Shown: piece after piece, positions 1-9,000 of the stretch
How the letters are laid out: every line of letters starts with the position of its first letter
Numbering within the stretch: position 1 is the first letter of the stretch
Assembly (NCBI RefSeq): GCF_047495555.1
Contig: NZ_CP166866.1
Coordinates: 1,338,001-1,402,000 of the forward strand
Length of the DNA stretch: 64,000 nucleotides
Direction of reading: 5' to 3'
Origin: Methanobacterium_D sp040373355
GTDB lineage: Archaea; Methanobacteriota; Methanobacteria; Methanobacteriales; Methanobacteriaceae
Position numbers and translations under genes: made by a program
The notes under the pieces: generated by a model
What the model saw: only the letters and a program-made list of their open reading frames with translations
Told to the model about the DNA's origin: nothing
Databases searched by the model: none

Positions 1-1
1 G

Positions 2-406
2 CAGCTTCTTGCAGAAATGGATGGATTTGAAGCCAGAGGAGATGTGGGAATTGTTGCAGCAACCAACAGACCTGACATACTAGACCCTGCTCTTTTACGT
101 CCTGGAAGGTTTGACAGATTTATAGAAGTACCAGTACCAAATGAAGATGGTAGAATCGAAATCTTAAAAATCCACACTCAAAACATGTCATTAGAAGAAG
201 AAGTGGATATAAGATTAGTTTCATCACTTGCAGAAGGTGCATCCGGTGCTGACCTTAAAGCAATATGTACTGAAGCAGGTATGTTTGCAATTAGGGAAGA
301 AAGATCTGTTGTTACAATGAACGACTTCATGGATGCGATTGATAAGATTGTAGGTCTTGAAAAAGAAGAAGAAGTTAGAAGAGAAGCCGGTGTAATGTTC
401 GGTTAA
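2..406 (+). CDS. pan: Proteasome-activating nucleotidase (PAN), C-terminal part, cut by the window edge
   Basis: This is the C-terminal 134 codons of an AAA+ ATPase that unfolds proteins and feeds them to the archaeal 20S proteasome in the cytoplasm. The reading frame is open to the first base, so the gene starts outside the window. Visible are the second half of the AAA module, with the sensor-1 stretch VAATNRPDILDPALLRPGRFDR including the arginine fingers, and the C-terminal lid with the sensor-2 GASGADLKAI motif. The last residues are VMFG. The usual proteasome-docking tail is hydrophobic-Tyr-X, so here Phe stands in for Tyr. A UPF0280 gene lies about 2.5 kb downstream; I recall the two as near neighbours in Methanothermobacter. 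The ATPase family is certain; PAN rather than another AAA protein is very likely. Confidence 0.93.
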   Translation, partial: QLLAEMDGFEARGDVGIVAATNRPDILDPALLRPGRFDRFIEVPVPNEDGRIEILKIHTQNMSLEEEVDIRLVSSLAEGASGADLKAICTEAGMFAIREERSVVTMNDFMDAIDKIVGLEKEEEVRREAGVMFG

Positions 407-892
407 TCTCTCAATTATTTATTTTTTAAAGAATAATATTGTAATCTAATCTATTTAGGCCAATGATGAACCCTATGAGCTCTGATTAGTGATGAATGAT
501 GGGCGAACTGAGGCTATAAATTTTACAATCGTAGGTTTTTAAAATTTATGCATCACAATCGAAGATTATGAATGCTATCAAAAATCAAAGATTTTTTGTG
601 CGTCAAAAACATAGTTTTTGACAGCTGACAAATCTATTTATAGATTTGCTGCCCGGAAGCAAAGCTTGCAAAACGAAGTTTTGCGCTCCAAAATCGAAGA
701 TTTTGAGAGCTTCTAATGGCTGAAAAATTTTTTATTTTTGCGCCACAAAACGAAGTTTTGTAGGCTATTTTATTATTAATTTTAATATTTCAAGTATAAA
801 TCATATAAAGTTAAGAAATATTATTACTTTTTGAAAATTGAATACTATCTTTTAAGCTGCTTGCAATCTTTTTATTTGAAGGAGAGCTTTAT
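407..892. other. Intergenic region, 486 bp, with palindrome cluster and promoter
   Basis: No credible gene was found here. The middle part (about 484-770) is a run of short palindromes, annotated separately. The last 100 bases are very AT-rich and should hold the promoter of the ZIP transporter. GAAGGAG just before position 893 is its ribosome site. Confidence 0.6.
484..770. repeat. Cluster of CAAAA...TTTTG stem-loops (copy A)
   Basis: At least five short perfect inverted repeats are packed together, each with arms made of an A-run and a T-run around a 3-5 base loop, for example TCAAAAACATAGTTTTTGA near 603, CAAAACGAAGTTTTG near 678 and CAAAATCGAAGATTTTG near 691. They are joined by recurring words such as GACAGCT and GCGCCACAAAA. 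Similar clusters lie at 22.5, 27.6, 38.6 and 61.4 kb. They could act as transcript ends or be a dispersed non-coding repeat family; no coding function is visible. Confidence 0.75.
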
Positions 893-1705
893 ATGATTGA
901 ATACTTCCAGAATCTTGATCCAATAACACAGACTTTTATTGCAACACTTTTTACGTGGGGAATGACAGCTCTGGGAGCATCTATAGTCTTTATGGTTAGA
1001 GGTATAGATAAGAGAATGCTTGATGGAGCTCTCGGCTTTGCTGGAGGTGTAATGATTGCAGCAAGTTTCTTTTCACTTCTTGCTCCTGCAATAGATATGG
1101 CTGAAAGCATGAGTATTCCAGCATGGATTCCTGCATCAATTGGATTTCTTTTAGGTGGATTTGTAATAGGAATGGTGGATAAAATAATTCCTCATCTTCA
1201 CAAAGGACTTCCAATAGAAGAATCTGAAGGTATTAAAACAAGCTGGAGACGCAGTACACTATTAATTCTTGCAATTACTTTACATAATATTCCTGAGGGT
1301 TTAGCAATTGGAGTTGCATTTGGAGCCGTGGCTGCAGGCATTAATTCTGCTACTTTACCCATTGCCATTGCTTTAGCTATAGGAATTGGAATCCAAAATT
1401 TTCCCGAAGGAATGGCCATCTCAATGCCTCTTAGACGTGAAGGGATGACTGGACTTAAAAGTTTCTGGTATGGTCAACTATCTGCAGTTGTAGAACCAAT
1501 TGCGGGCATAATTGGGGCAACTTTAGTTTTATTTTCTCAGCCAGTTCTGCCATATGCGCTGGGTTTTGCAGCAGGGGCTATGATATTTGTTGTAGTTGAA
1601 GAAGTCGTCCCTGAATCACAGAGAAATGGAAATGCAGATTTAGCAACTATGGGGGCAATGTTAGGCTTTGCGTTGATGATGATACTTGATATAGCATTTA
1701 GTTAA
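893..1705 (+). CDS. ZIP family divalent metal transporter
   Basis: A 270-residue integral membrane protein of the ZIP (ZupT/GufA-like) family, which imports zinc or other divalent metals. It has about eight hydrophobic segments. The diagnostic metal-binding helices are present: HNIPEGLAIG around residues 131-140 and QNFPEGMAISMPL around residues 167-179, both carrying the family N-x-P-E-G signature. The variable loop between helices 3 and 4 is short and contains one His pair (HLHKG). The start is an ATG with GAAGGAG nine bases upstream. The next gene, on the other strand, is an MntP-type manganese exporter, so import and export genes face each other tail to tail with 13 bases between their stops. 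The metal cannot be told from sequence. Confidence 0.92.
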   Translation: MIEYFQNLDPITQTFIATLFTWGMTALGASIVFMVRGIDKRMLDGALGFAGGVMIAASFFSLLAPAIDMAESMSIPAWIPASIGFLLGGFVIGMVDKIIPHLHKGLPIEESEGIKTSWRRSTLLILAITLHNIPEGLAIGVAFGAVAAGINSATLPIAIALAIGIGIQNFPEGMAISMPLRREGMTGLKSFWYGQLSAVVEPIAGIIGATLVLFSQPVLPYALGFAAGAMIFVVVEEVVPESQRNGNADLATMGAMLGFALMMILDIAFS

Positions 1706-1718
1706 TTGAAAAATAATT

Positions 1719-2273
1719 TTAAAGGAATAAATTTTCAAGTAGAATTTTAAATCCAATAGCAATGAGTATTAGACCACCAAATATCTCTATTTTATTTTCA
1801 AATAGGTGGCCAATATTTTTGCCAATATAAACACCTATAAATGATAGTATAAATGTTATTACTCCTATTATAATCACTGGTTCTAATATTGCTGTATTAA
1901 GGAAAGCAAAACTTACTCCAACTGCAAATGCATCAATACTGGTGGCAATAGATAGAATTATTAATTCCTTTAATGAAAATACAGCACATGTATCTTCTTC
2001 TTTCGCTGAAATTCCTTCATAGATCATTTTAATCCCTATACCTAATAATAGTGCAAAAGCTATCCACGGGGCAAGTGCTGAAACAATTCCTTGAAGTTGT
2101 ATCCCTGAAAACCATCCTAGAACTGGCATCAATGCCTGAAACCCGCCAAAAAATAGTGCAATGAGTAATGCATGCTTTATATTGCACTTTAATATTAATC
2201 CTCTTGTTATTGAAACGCTAAATGCATCCATTGCAAGTCCTACAGCTAAGAAAAATATTGAAATAAAGTCCAT
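1719..2273 (-). CDS. mntP: Putative manganese efflux pump MntP
   Basis: A 184-residue membrane protein with six predicted helices, the full length for MntP (formerly DUF204). The two family motifs each hold a conserved acidic residue: GLAMDAFSVSI near residues 13-23 and ATSIDAFAVGVSF about 100 residues later. These are the repeated half-sites of an internally duplicated transporter. In bacteria the protein exports Mn2+ and is often controlled by a Mn riboswitch. No such RNA is evident here, where the upstream 140 bases are plain AT-rich sequence. No clear ribosome site precedes the ATG. It is convergent with the ZIP gene. Confidence 0.9.
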   Translation of the reverse strand: MDFISIFFLAVGLAMDAFSVSITRGLILKCNIKHALLIALFFGGFQALMPVLGWFSGIQLQGIVSALAPWIAFALLLGIGIKMIYEGISAKEEDTCAVFSLKELIILSIATSIDAFAVGVSFAFLNTAILEPVIIIGVITFILSFIGVYIGKNIGHLFENKIEIFGGLILIAIGFKILLENLFL

Positions 2274-2416
2274 AGAAAACTATCTTTTGTAAATCTAACA
2301 TTTAAATGTTTTCAATAAATTTAAATTAATTATTCCAGTTAATATCTTTAAATAACCTATTAAATATATTCATATCAATTAAAGATATTAAGGGTTAGAA
2401 ATAGAGATGATTAATT

Positions 2417-2842
2417 ATGGATCATGTAGTTTATGTGGATGCAAAGGCAGAAGAGATGGAAAAGGTCATTGAAGGAACTAAAAAGATGATTATTAGGGGT
2501 GCTGCTGGACGAAAAATGCCTTATGGTAGAGTTAATATGGGTGATGTTCTTTATTTTATTAATAATAATGGGGAAGGCCTAGTTAAAGCAACTGGGCTTG
2601 TCAATAATGTTTATAACTCTGATAAAATGTCTAAAGAAGAATCAACAGAACTTGTGGAAGAAAATCAGGACAAATTGCAGTTAACAGATAAACAGTTTAA
2701 ACGTTGGGCTGGAAAAAGATATTTAGTTCTTATTGAAGTAGAAAATGTAAAATCAATTGAGCCATTTTCAATAGATCGCAGCGACTATGGAAATATGGAT
2801 GACTGGCTTCCTGTGGAAGATATTAACTCAGTAAAGAAATAA
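2417..2842 (+). CDS. Conserved small protein, probable ASCH/PUA-like domain
   Basis: A 141-residue soluble protein with no signal peptide or membrane segment. The pattern of an early KxxIxRG element (residues 22-28), PYGRVNMGDVLYFINN (about 35-50) and a following GLVKATGLV strand is what ASCH-domain proteins show; that fold resembles the RNA-binding PUA domain. The assignment comes from the motif pattern, not from a close relative I can name. The region after residue 70 (KQFKRWAGKRYLVLIEVENV) continues the predicted beta fold. It is convergent with UPF0280 with 14 bases between the stops. Its substrate or RNA partner is unknown. Confidence 0.6.
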   Translation: MDHVVYVDAKAEEMEKVIEGTKKMIIRGAAGRKMPYGRVNMGDVLYFINNNGEGLVKATGLVNNVYNSDKMSKEESTELVEENQDKLQLTDKQFKRWAGKRYLVLIEVENVKSIEPFSIDRSDYGNMDDWLPVEDINSVKK

Positions 2843-2856
2843 TAAATTTATTTTAA

Positions 2857-3591
2857 TCAGTAAAGATCAAAAAGGTCACCCAAAACTACTTTTTTATCTG
2901 TTTTTATTAGTTTTGGAATTTTTCCAATTGTCCCTGCAGATTCTCCTACGACTATCATTACGCCTCTAAAGTAAGGTTTAAAATCATCTGCTCTAGCAAG
3001 GCAGCTTTGAACAGCATCTTCTTCTGATTCTCCTTTAGCTTCGTTTGCAATAGATGTGGCAAGTGCATCTGCTATACTTGCTTCATCCGAAAAAACAGTA
3101 ACAGAATCTGCTCTTCCAAGACTTATAGAATGTCCAACAGTTCCCGATGATGTACATATTCCCATTGGAGTTTTATCATGCTTAATTTTAAATCCAATTT
3201 GGCCTGAAAGCGAGGAATTACCTGCATAAAGACCCATTATGACATTTTTATTAACCGCAAGCGCAATATCTCCTCCATTTTCAATTATTGCATATTTTGT
3301 TCCTCTATTTATTAAATAATTAAGTGAAAGCTCTGATATTGTCCCTGCTACTGCTGCCATGGGCCCTACTTCCGCAATTTTACCTGCTTTAGCCATTTTT
3401 TTAGCTATAAGTGGGCCCTCTTCAACTTCTACAGGCTCAAATGATATTAAAAATTCCCTATTTTTTCTAATATAGTTTATAAGTTCAATTCTCTGCCTTA
3501 AAATAAACTTTTCAAGCTCGTGATTTAATAAATCTGTTTTTAAGAGTATATTGGTTTCATCGAGTTTGATTTTTTGAGTCATCATCATCAT
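2857..3591 (-). CDS. UPF0280 family protein (ApbE-like fold)
   Basis: A 244-residue protein of the archaeal UPF0280 family, predicted to be soluble. Recognisable blocks are GPMAAVAGTISE (about residues 77-88), YAIIENGGDIAL (about 101-112), GICTSSGTVGHSISLGRADS (about 144-163) and EASIADALATSIAN. The family is thought to be structurally related to the flavin transferase ApbE, but its reaction is unproven. The reading frame starts with four consecutive ATG codons and no clear ribosome site, so the exact start is uncertain within nine bases. Confidence 0.85.
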   Translation of the reverse strand: MMMMTQKIKLDETNILLKTDLLNHELEKFILRQRIELINYIRKNREFLISFEPVEVEEGPLIAKKMAKAGKIAEVGPMAAVAGTISELSLNYLINRGTKYAIIENGGDIALAVNKNVIMGLYAGNSSLSGQIGFKIKHDKTPMGICTSSGTVGHSISLGRADSVTVFSDEASIADALATSIANEAKGESEEDAVQSCLARADDFKPYFRGVMIVVGESAGTIGKIPKLIKTDKKVVLGDLFDLY

Positions 3592-3664
3592 TTCTGTTTT
3601 GTTTAAACTAACATAAAATATTTAGATAATAGAATTCAAATAGCTATTAAGACGAGGAGATAAA

Positions 3665-4264
3665 ATGAGAAATACAAATGAAATTCGTTCAGGAGAAAGG
3701 GCCATATTTGAAACTAGGCCACGTTTTTTAATGTATTTAAAATCAGCTTTAATTAAATTCATTATAATAATTTTAATTATATATTTATTTAGCACCATAA
3801 TATCCTTAACAGCCCTAGCTCAAAACTTTATCATTAATTATGTACAAATACCTCTTGTACAGTCAGTTACGGTATTTTTACTGCTATTAATTCTTATTTT
3901 GATTCTTTGGATTATATGGAATTTGCTTTCATGGAAATATACATTGTATACCCTTACAAATACAAGAGTAATATCTAAAAAAGGGATAATACGTAAAAAT
4001 AAATCTTTTATCCACTACGACAAAATTCAGGATATTAAAGTTACACAAAGCTTAACTGAAAGACTTTTTGCTAGTGGAGATATAGAAATATTCAGTGGAC
4101 ATGATTACAGTACAATGCTACTTTATGATATTCCAAACCCTACAAAAATAGAGAATCTATTAAACAGGGCGATTGAAGGAGATTTTGAGTTCCAAAAAAC
4201 CTCTAGAAAACGTGAAAACAAAGATGAAATTGTGGGTAATTATGAAAGAAAATTTAAAAGATAA
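3665..4264 (+). CDS. Membrane protein with bacterial PH-like domain (bPH2/YdbT type)
   Basis: A 199-residue membrane protein. Two hydrophobic helices (about residues 28-49 and 63-88) are followed by a bPH2 module whose typical line is YTLTNTRVISKKGIIRKN, then IHYDKIQDIKVTQSLTERLFASGDIEIFSG. The PH module should sit on the cytoplasmic face; no enzymatic activity is expected and the biological role is unknown. A good GAGGAGA ribosome site precedes the ATG by five bases. The C-terminal 25 residues are strongly charged. Confidence 0.82.
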   Translation: MRNTNEIRSGERAIFETRPRFLMYLKSALIKFIIIILIIYLFSTIISLTALAQNFIINYVQIPLVQSVTVFLLLLILILILWIIWNLLSWKYTLYTLTNTRVISKKGIIRKNKSFIHYDKIQDIKVTQSLTERLFASGDIEIFSGHDYSTMLLYDIPNPTKIENLLNRAIEGDFEFQKTSRKRENKDEIVGNYERKFKR

Positions 4265-4332
4265 AATAGTTCTATATTTTATTAAAATTAATAAATTACA
4301 ATATTGTTTTAGTTGAATTATCAGAGGTAAAC

Positions 4333-5289
4333 ATGTTAACAACAGTTGTCGGAAGTTATCCAGTAGTTCCCCATAAGCCAGCAACAATTAAAGATAAGAT
4401 TTTAAATGCTTTTGGAGCTTATGATGAGTATAAACTAGCAGTAGAAGTTGCAGTATACGATCAGATAGAGGCAGGAATTGACATAATATCAGATGGTCAG
4501 GTAAGAGATGGAATGGTTGAAATATTTGCAAAAGCTATTCCGGGTATGACTGTTGAGGATAATACACCTAAAATTATAGGTAAAATAACACCATCTCATA
4601 ATCCAATATGTATTTCAGATTTTGGGTATGCATTAAAAGTTGCAGAATGTATATCAAAAGAGTATAAAGAGAATCCCCAAAAATCAATTAAAGAAGGGAT
4701 TAAGGGGGTTAAAGGGATTTTAACAGGCCCTTCTACACTCGTTTTTTCTTCCCGAATGGAAGGATTCTACAATAAAAAAGAAGATGCAATTATTGACTTA
4801 GCTTATGCTTTAAAGAAAGAAGCAAAATATTTAGAAGATGCTGGTGCTCTATTAATCCAGATAGATGAACCGTTTATTTCTACGGGAGTTGTAGACATAA
4901 ATATTGCAAAAAAAGCAGTAAAAATTATAGTTGAAGATTTATCTATTCCTGCAGCTTTACATGTTTGTGGTGATGTAACTGCTGTTTTTCAGGAACTTTT
5001 AAAATTCCCAGTGGATATAATAGACTGTGAATTTGCAGGTATTCCTCAAAATGTAGAATTACTCAAAAATGTTGACTTAAATGGTAAAAAATTAGGTCTA
5101 GGATGTCTGGACACAAAAACAGATAAAGTGGAAACTAAAGAAGAAGTTGAAAATTTAATAAAAGAAGTAGCTAATTTAGTTGGTGCAGAAAATATACTTG
5201 CAGACCCGGATTGTGGAATGAGAATGCGTTCAAGGGATGCAGCGTTTTCAAAGCTTAAAGTAATGGCAGGCGTTGCAAAGAGTTTGTAA
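4333..5289 (+). CDS. Archaeal methionine synthase (MetE C-terminal-type core)
   Basis: A 318-residue cobalamin-independent methionine synthase-like enzyme comprising only the catalytic C-terminal barrel of bacterial MetE. In methanogens this short form makes methionine using a corrinoid-protein methyl donor. Zinc-ligand motifs are present: HVCGD around residue 215 and a late Cys in ADPDCGMRMR near residue 295. GTVGSYP-like start (TTVVGSYPV) and IQIDEP (about residues 176-181) are also typical. The ribosome site AGAGGT lies seven bases before the ATG. Thymidylate synthase follows 41 bases later and mch further on, a C1-metabolism neighbourhood. Confidence 0.9.
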   Translation: MLTTVVGSYPVVPHKPATIKDKILNAFGAYDEYKLAVEVAVYDQIEAGIDIISDGQVRDGMVEIFAKAIPGMTVEDNTPKIIGKITPSHNPICISDFGYALKVAECISKEYKENPQKSIKEGIKGVKGILTGPSTLVFSSRMEGFYNKKEDAIIDLAYALKKEAKYLEDAGALLIQIDEPFISTGVVDINIAKKAVKIIVEDLSIPAALHVCGDVTAVFQELLKFPVDIIDCEFAGIPQNVELLKNVDLNGKKLGLGCLDTKTDKVETKEEVENLIKEVANLVGAENILADPDCGMRMRSRDAAFSKLKVMAGVAKSL

Positions 5290-5330
5290 TTATAATATAT
5301 TTATCAATAACATAAATCGGAGAACATAAA

Positions 5331-6008
5331 ATGGCATTTCAAATTGAAGTCGAAGAAATTGCAGACGGTTGGGAAACACTTGTAAAAAAAATCATGGATG
5401 AAGGAAAGGAAATACATGATGAAAGGGGCTCCTTAACAAAAGAGATATTAAATACCTTGGTTACAGTAAAGAATCCTCTTGGAAATAAAATGTCTGAAGG
5501 ATTTTATCTTAATAAAATTGCTAAAGTACAAGAAATCAGAGTGCCTGAAGGCTATTTCTGGAGTGGTGATAAGCTTGAAGTGTATTCAGAACAGTTTTTA
5601 AGCAAAGATAAGCAGGGATTTGTTTATACATATGGTAATCGTTTGAGAGCACATTTTGATGATATTGATCAAATTGATGTAGCTATTGAAAGACTTAAAA
5701 ACTGTGAAGAATCTAGGAGATCTATTTCTATTACATGGGATCCTAGGATTGATTCAAAAACTGATGAAGTACCATGCATGATTCTTGTTGACTTCAAAAT
5801 AAGAGATGAAAAGCTTCATACAACTGCTCTATGGCGTTCACATGATATATATGGTGCATGGTTCCCAAATGCAGTAGGTCTTACTCATCTAGCTAAATAT
5901 GCTGCAGATAAGCTAAATATAGATGTTGGAACAGTTACAATCCATTCTATAAGTGCACATATCTATGAAGTTAATTTCAATGATGCAAAACAAATTTTAG
6001 GGCTATAA
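5331..6008 (+). CDS. thyA: Archaeal thymidylate synthase
   Basis: A 225-residue thymidylate synthase of the short methanogen type, which methylates dUMP to dTMP. The catalytic Cys lies in EVPCMILVDFKI (about residue 147), followed by TTALWRSHDIYGAWFPNAVGL, which corresponds to the dUMP-binding RSxDxxxGxPxN region of ThyA. The protein is shorter than bacterial ThyA, as is normal for methanogens. CGGAG precedes the ATG by eight bases. The stop codon is only 42 bases before the large nuclease/NTPase gene, so the latter may be read through from here. Confidence 0.9.
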   Translation: MAFQIEVEEIADGWETLVKKIMDEGKEIHDERGSLTKEILNTLVTVKNPLGNKMSEGFYLNKIAKVQEIRVPEGYFWSGDKLEVYSEQFLSKDKQGFVYTYGNRLRAHFDDIDQIDVAIERLKNCEESRRSISITWDPRIDSKTDEVPCMILVDFKIRDEKLHTTALWRSHDIYGAWFPNAVGLTHLAKYAADKLNIDVGTVTIHSISAHIYEVNFNDAKQILGL

Positions 6009-6050
6009 TTTTTTTTTATTTGAAATTAAAATTAGTTAGGTTGGATAAAA

Positions 6051-9000
6051 TTGGTAGAATGGTCTAAACTCAAAACCTATGAGGAAGATCAACCTCATAG
6101 CTTTGAAGAGTTATGTTATCAAATTGCTAAAGGACTCTATGAGGATGAAGGGAAATTCACTCGTGTAGATGATAGTGGTGGTGGTGATGGGGTAGAATTC
6201 TATTTAACATTACCTAATGGGGATGAATGGGGATGGCAAGCTAAATTTTTTCTTAAACCAACTGGTCGTTTAAATGTCTCTAATCGTAAAACCCAAATTA
6301 AAAAATCATTAAAAAGAGCTTGTGAAAAACATCCTAACCTTAAAAAATGGATACTGTGTACTCCATCTAATTTTACACCTAATGAAAATACTTGGTTTGA
6401 AGAGACACTTGTTCAATTAGTTTCTGAATCTCAAGGGATTGAATTAGAACACTGGGGAAATAGTGATTTCAACAATTGGCTTAGTGAGCCACGTTTCAAT
6501 GGAAAAAGGCTATTTTTCTTCGGTGAACTTGAATTAAACATGAATTGGTTTTGTACTCAATATGAAAAACAAAATAGTCTAATTAAAACTAAATTTAATC
6601 ATATTTTACATTCCGAAACAAATATAGATCCACATATAAAGTCAATATTGGGAGACGAAGAATTAATTGAAGAAATAAAATACTTAATTGGAGCTATAAA
6701 AGAAGATGAATTTGCTGATTATTTAAGATATAAGGAACAGTGTTTTTCTATTTTTCGTTCACATATTGAAAATTCAAATATATCTGAATTATATGATTGT
6801 CTTGAGTTTTTAGAGGAATCACTTCATCATGCATTTTTTAAATCAGAGGATATATATTATTTTTTAAATGAAAAGATGTTTTTTGAGTCTTGTAAAAAAT
6901 TCAAAGATTATTTTTGGGAATCTTTAGAGCCAATGTTTAATAAATGTAGCAATTTAGAGGATTTAATTATTTCAGAATTCTCTTATGAAACTAGAATTGA
7001 TGATGATGAAATTAATAGAATTTTAGGTGCAACTGGGCGTTTAGTTGATTTATTGTTATCAATTCAACAAGATATAAATTCAATATTAGAAATATTCCAT
7101 TCAATCAACCAATCAGAATTACATATTGTAGGTGAACCGGGAATAGGTAAAACTCATGTATCATCTAACATTTGTTATGAAAATTTAGAATCAAATTTAC
7201 CTGCAATCTTTGTACTTGGACGTCATTTTACTAATGGCCCACTTGGAGAGCAATTACTAAAAATTTTGGATATTCCACGTACTTATAGTTTAACTAATTT
7301 TTTAGAAGCTCTTGAAACTGCTGCTGAGTCTTATCAAGTGAAAATTCCTTTAATTATTGATGGTCTCAACGAATCTCTTTATAATGGTGAATTTTCTGAT
7401 GTTTGGGAGTTAGGACTACCTAGTCTAATTCAAGAAATTAAAGAATACAAAAATTTAGTATTGATTACAACTTGTCGACCTACTTATATAGATGATATTT
7501 GGATCAATAAGCCTAATAATCTTCAAAATCTTCATGGATTTGGTTTTAATAACATAAAAGATGCAATAAACAAATATTTTGATTATTATAAAATTAAAGC
7601 TGATTTAAACGAATCTTCTATATCTCAATTTGAGCATCCGATATATCTCAAAATTTTCTGTGAAACTAAAAACCCTGAAAGAAAAGAAGAAAAAAACATT
7701 TATATTGGTGATTATACCTTATTTGAAATATTTGAAGAGTATTTGTCTAATATTAATACTGTTTTATGCAAAAGAATTGGTTTGCATCAAAGTGCCTCAT
7801 TTTTGGTTCCTAGACTAAAAAAAATAGCCGAATATTTGTGGAATGAAGATAAATCTGCTCTTCCCCTTGATGAGATGGTAAAACTTATTGATGGACAATC
7901 GCTTGATGAATTAGAAAATTGGCCAACATCAAAATCTAAATATATTCTTGATGAAGGATTGTTGATCAATCGTGATCGGTCAAGAGGTAATGACATTGTG
8001 TTTTTTACTTATGATCTGCTTGGAGGATATTTAATCGCAAAATATCTTATTGAGCAATCTGAAGATATTGAAGAAACTATAAAGTCAGAAAAAATTATTA
8101 ATTTGTTTAGTGAAGATGGAAGATTACATCCTTTATATGAAGATATTAGGCGTTGTTTAGCTGCATTAATTCCAGTTAAAACAGATAAATATTTACATCA
8201 ACTTTTAGATAACCCAATTGCTTTAAATTCGTCTATTGAAGCGCTTTTTGAGATTCCTAATGAATATGTCAATGAATATGGTAATAATATTATTAATGAA
8301 CTCTTTGAGATACCTCAAAATCGTGAAGCCCTTTTAAACTTAGCTGTGCCTGTTTTAGGACATGTAAATCATCATTTTAACATTATTTTTTGGAATGAAT
8401 TACTTAAAGAATTACCTTTAGCAGATAGAGATATTAGTTGGACTGAATATCTACGAGAAAACGTTAGTGACTTAGAAAAAAAATTGATATATTTTGAAGG
8501 AATTTGTAAAAGTGATGAAATTTTTTCAGATTTTAAGAAAAAACATTTTGATCTAATTGCAATTAATGCAATGTGGTTTTTAACTTCTACTGTAAAAAAA
8601 TTCCGTGATAATGCTACAAGAGCATTATATTGGTATGGACGTAAATTTCCAGAGAAATTATTAGATTTAACAATTTATTCTTTTAAAATAAATGATCCAT
8701 ATATTTCTGAACGAATGTTGGCCGCTATTTATGGTGTTTCTATGGCAAAACAATATGATTTTGGTAATTTTACTTTTACTAAAAATATTTTGCTAAATTA
8801 TGGACGTAAACTGTATGACTTAATGTTTAAAGAAAATGCGCCTTTTTCGACTACTCACATTTTAGCTCGTGATTACGCAGTGAGGACTATTCAAATTGCT
8901 TTGATTCATCATCCTGAAATATTGGCTGTGGAAGAAATAGAAAGAATTCAACCTCCTTTTAATGATGGGGGGATTCGAGAATGGGGTGAAAGCAAAGATA

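Noticed and set aside
484..770. CRISPR array
   Set aside because: The repeated units are palindromes of differing sequence and spacing; there are no constant-length direct repeats with spacers and no cas genes.
1719..2416. Manganese riboswitch (yybP-ykoY) before mntP
   Set aside because: The minus-strand leader is plain AT-rich sequence without the conserved GGGAGUA-type core or a long paired structure.
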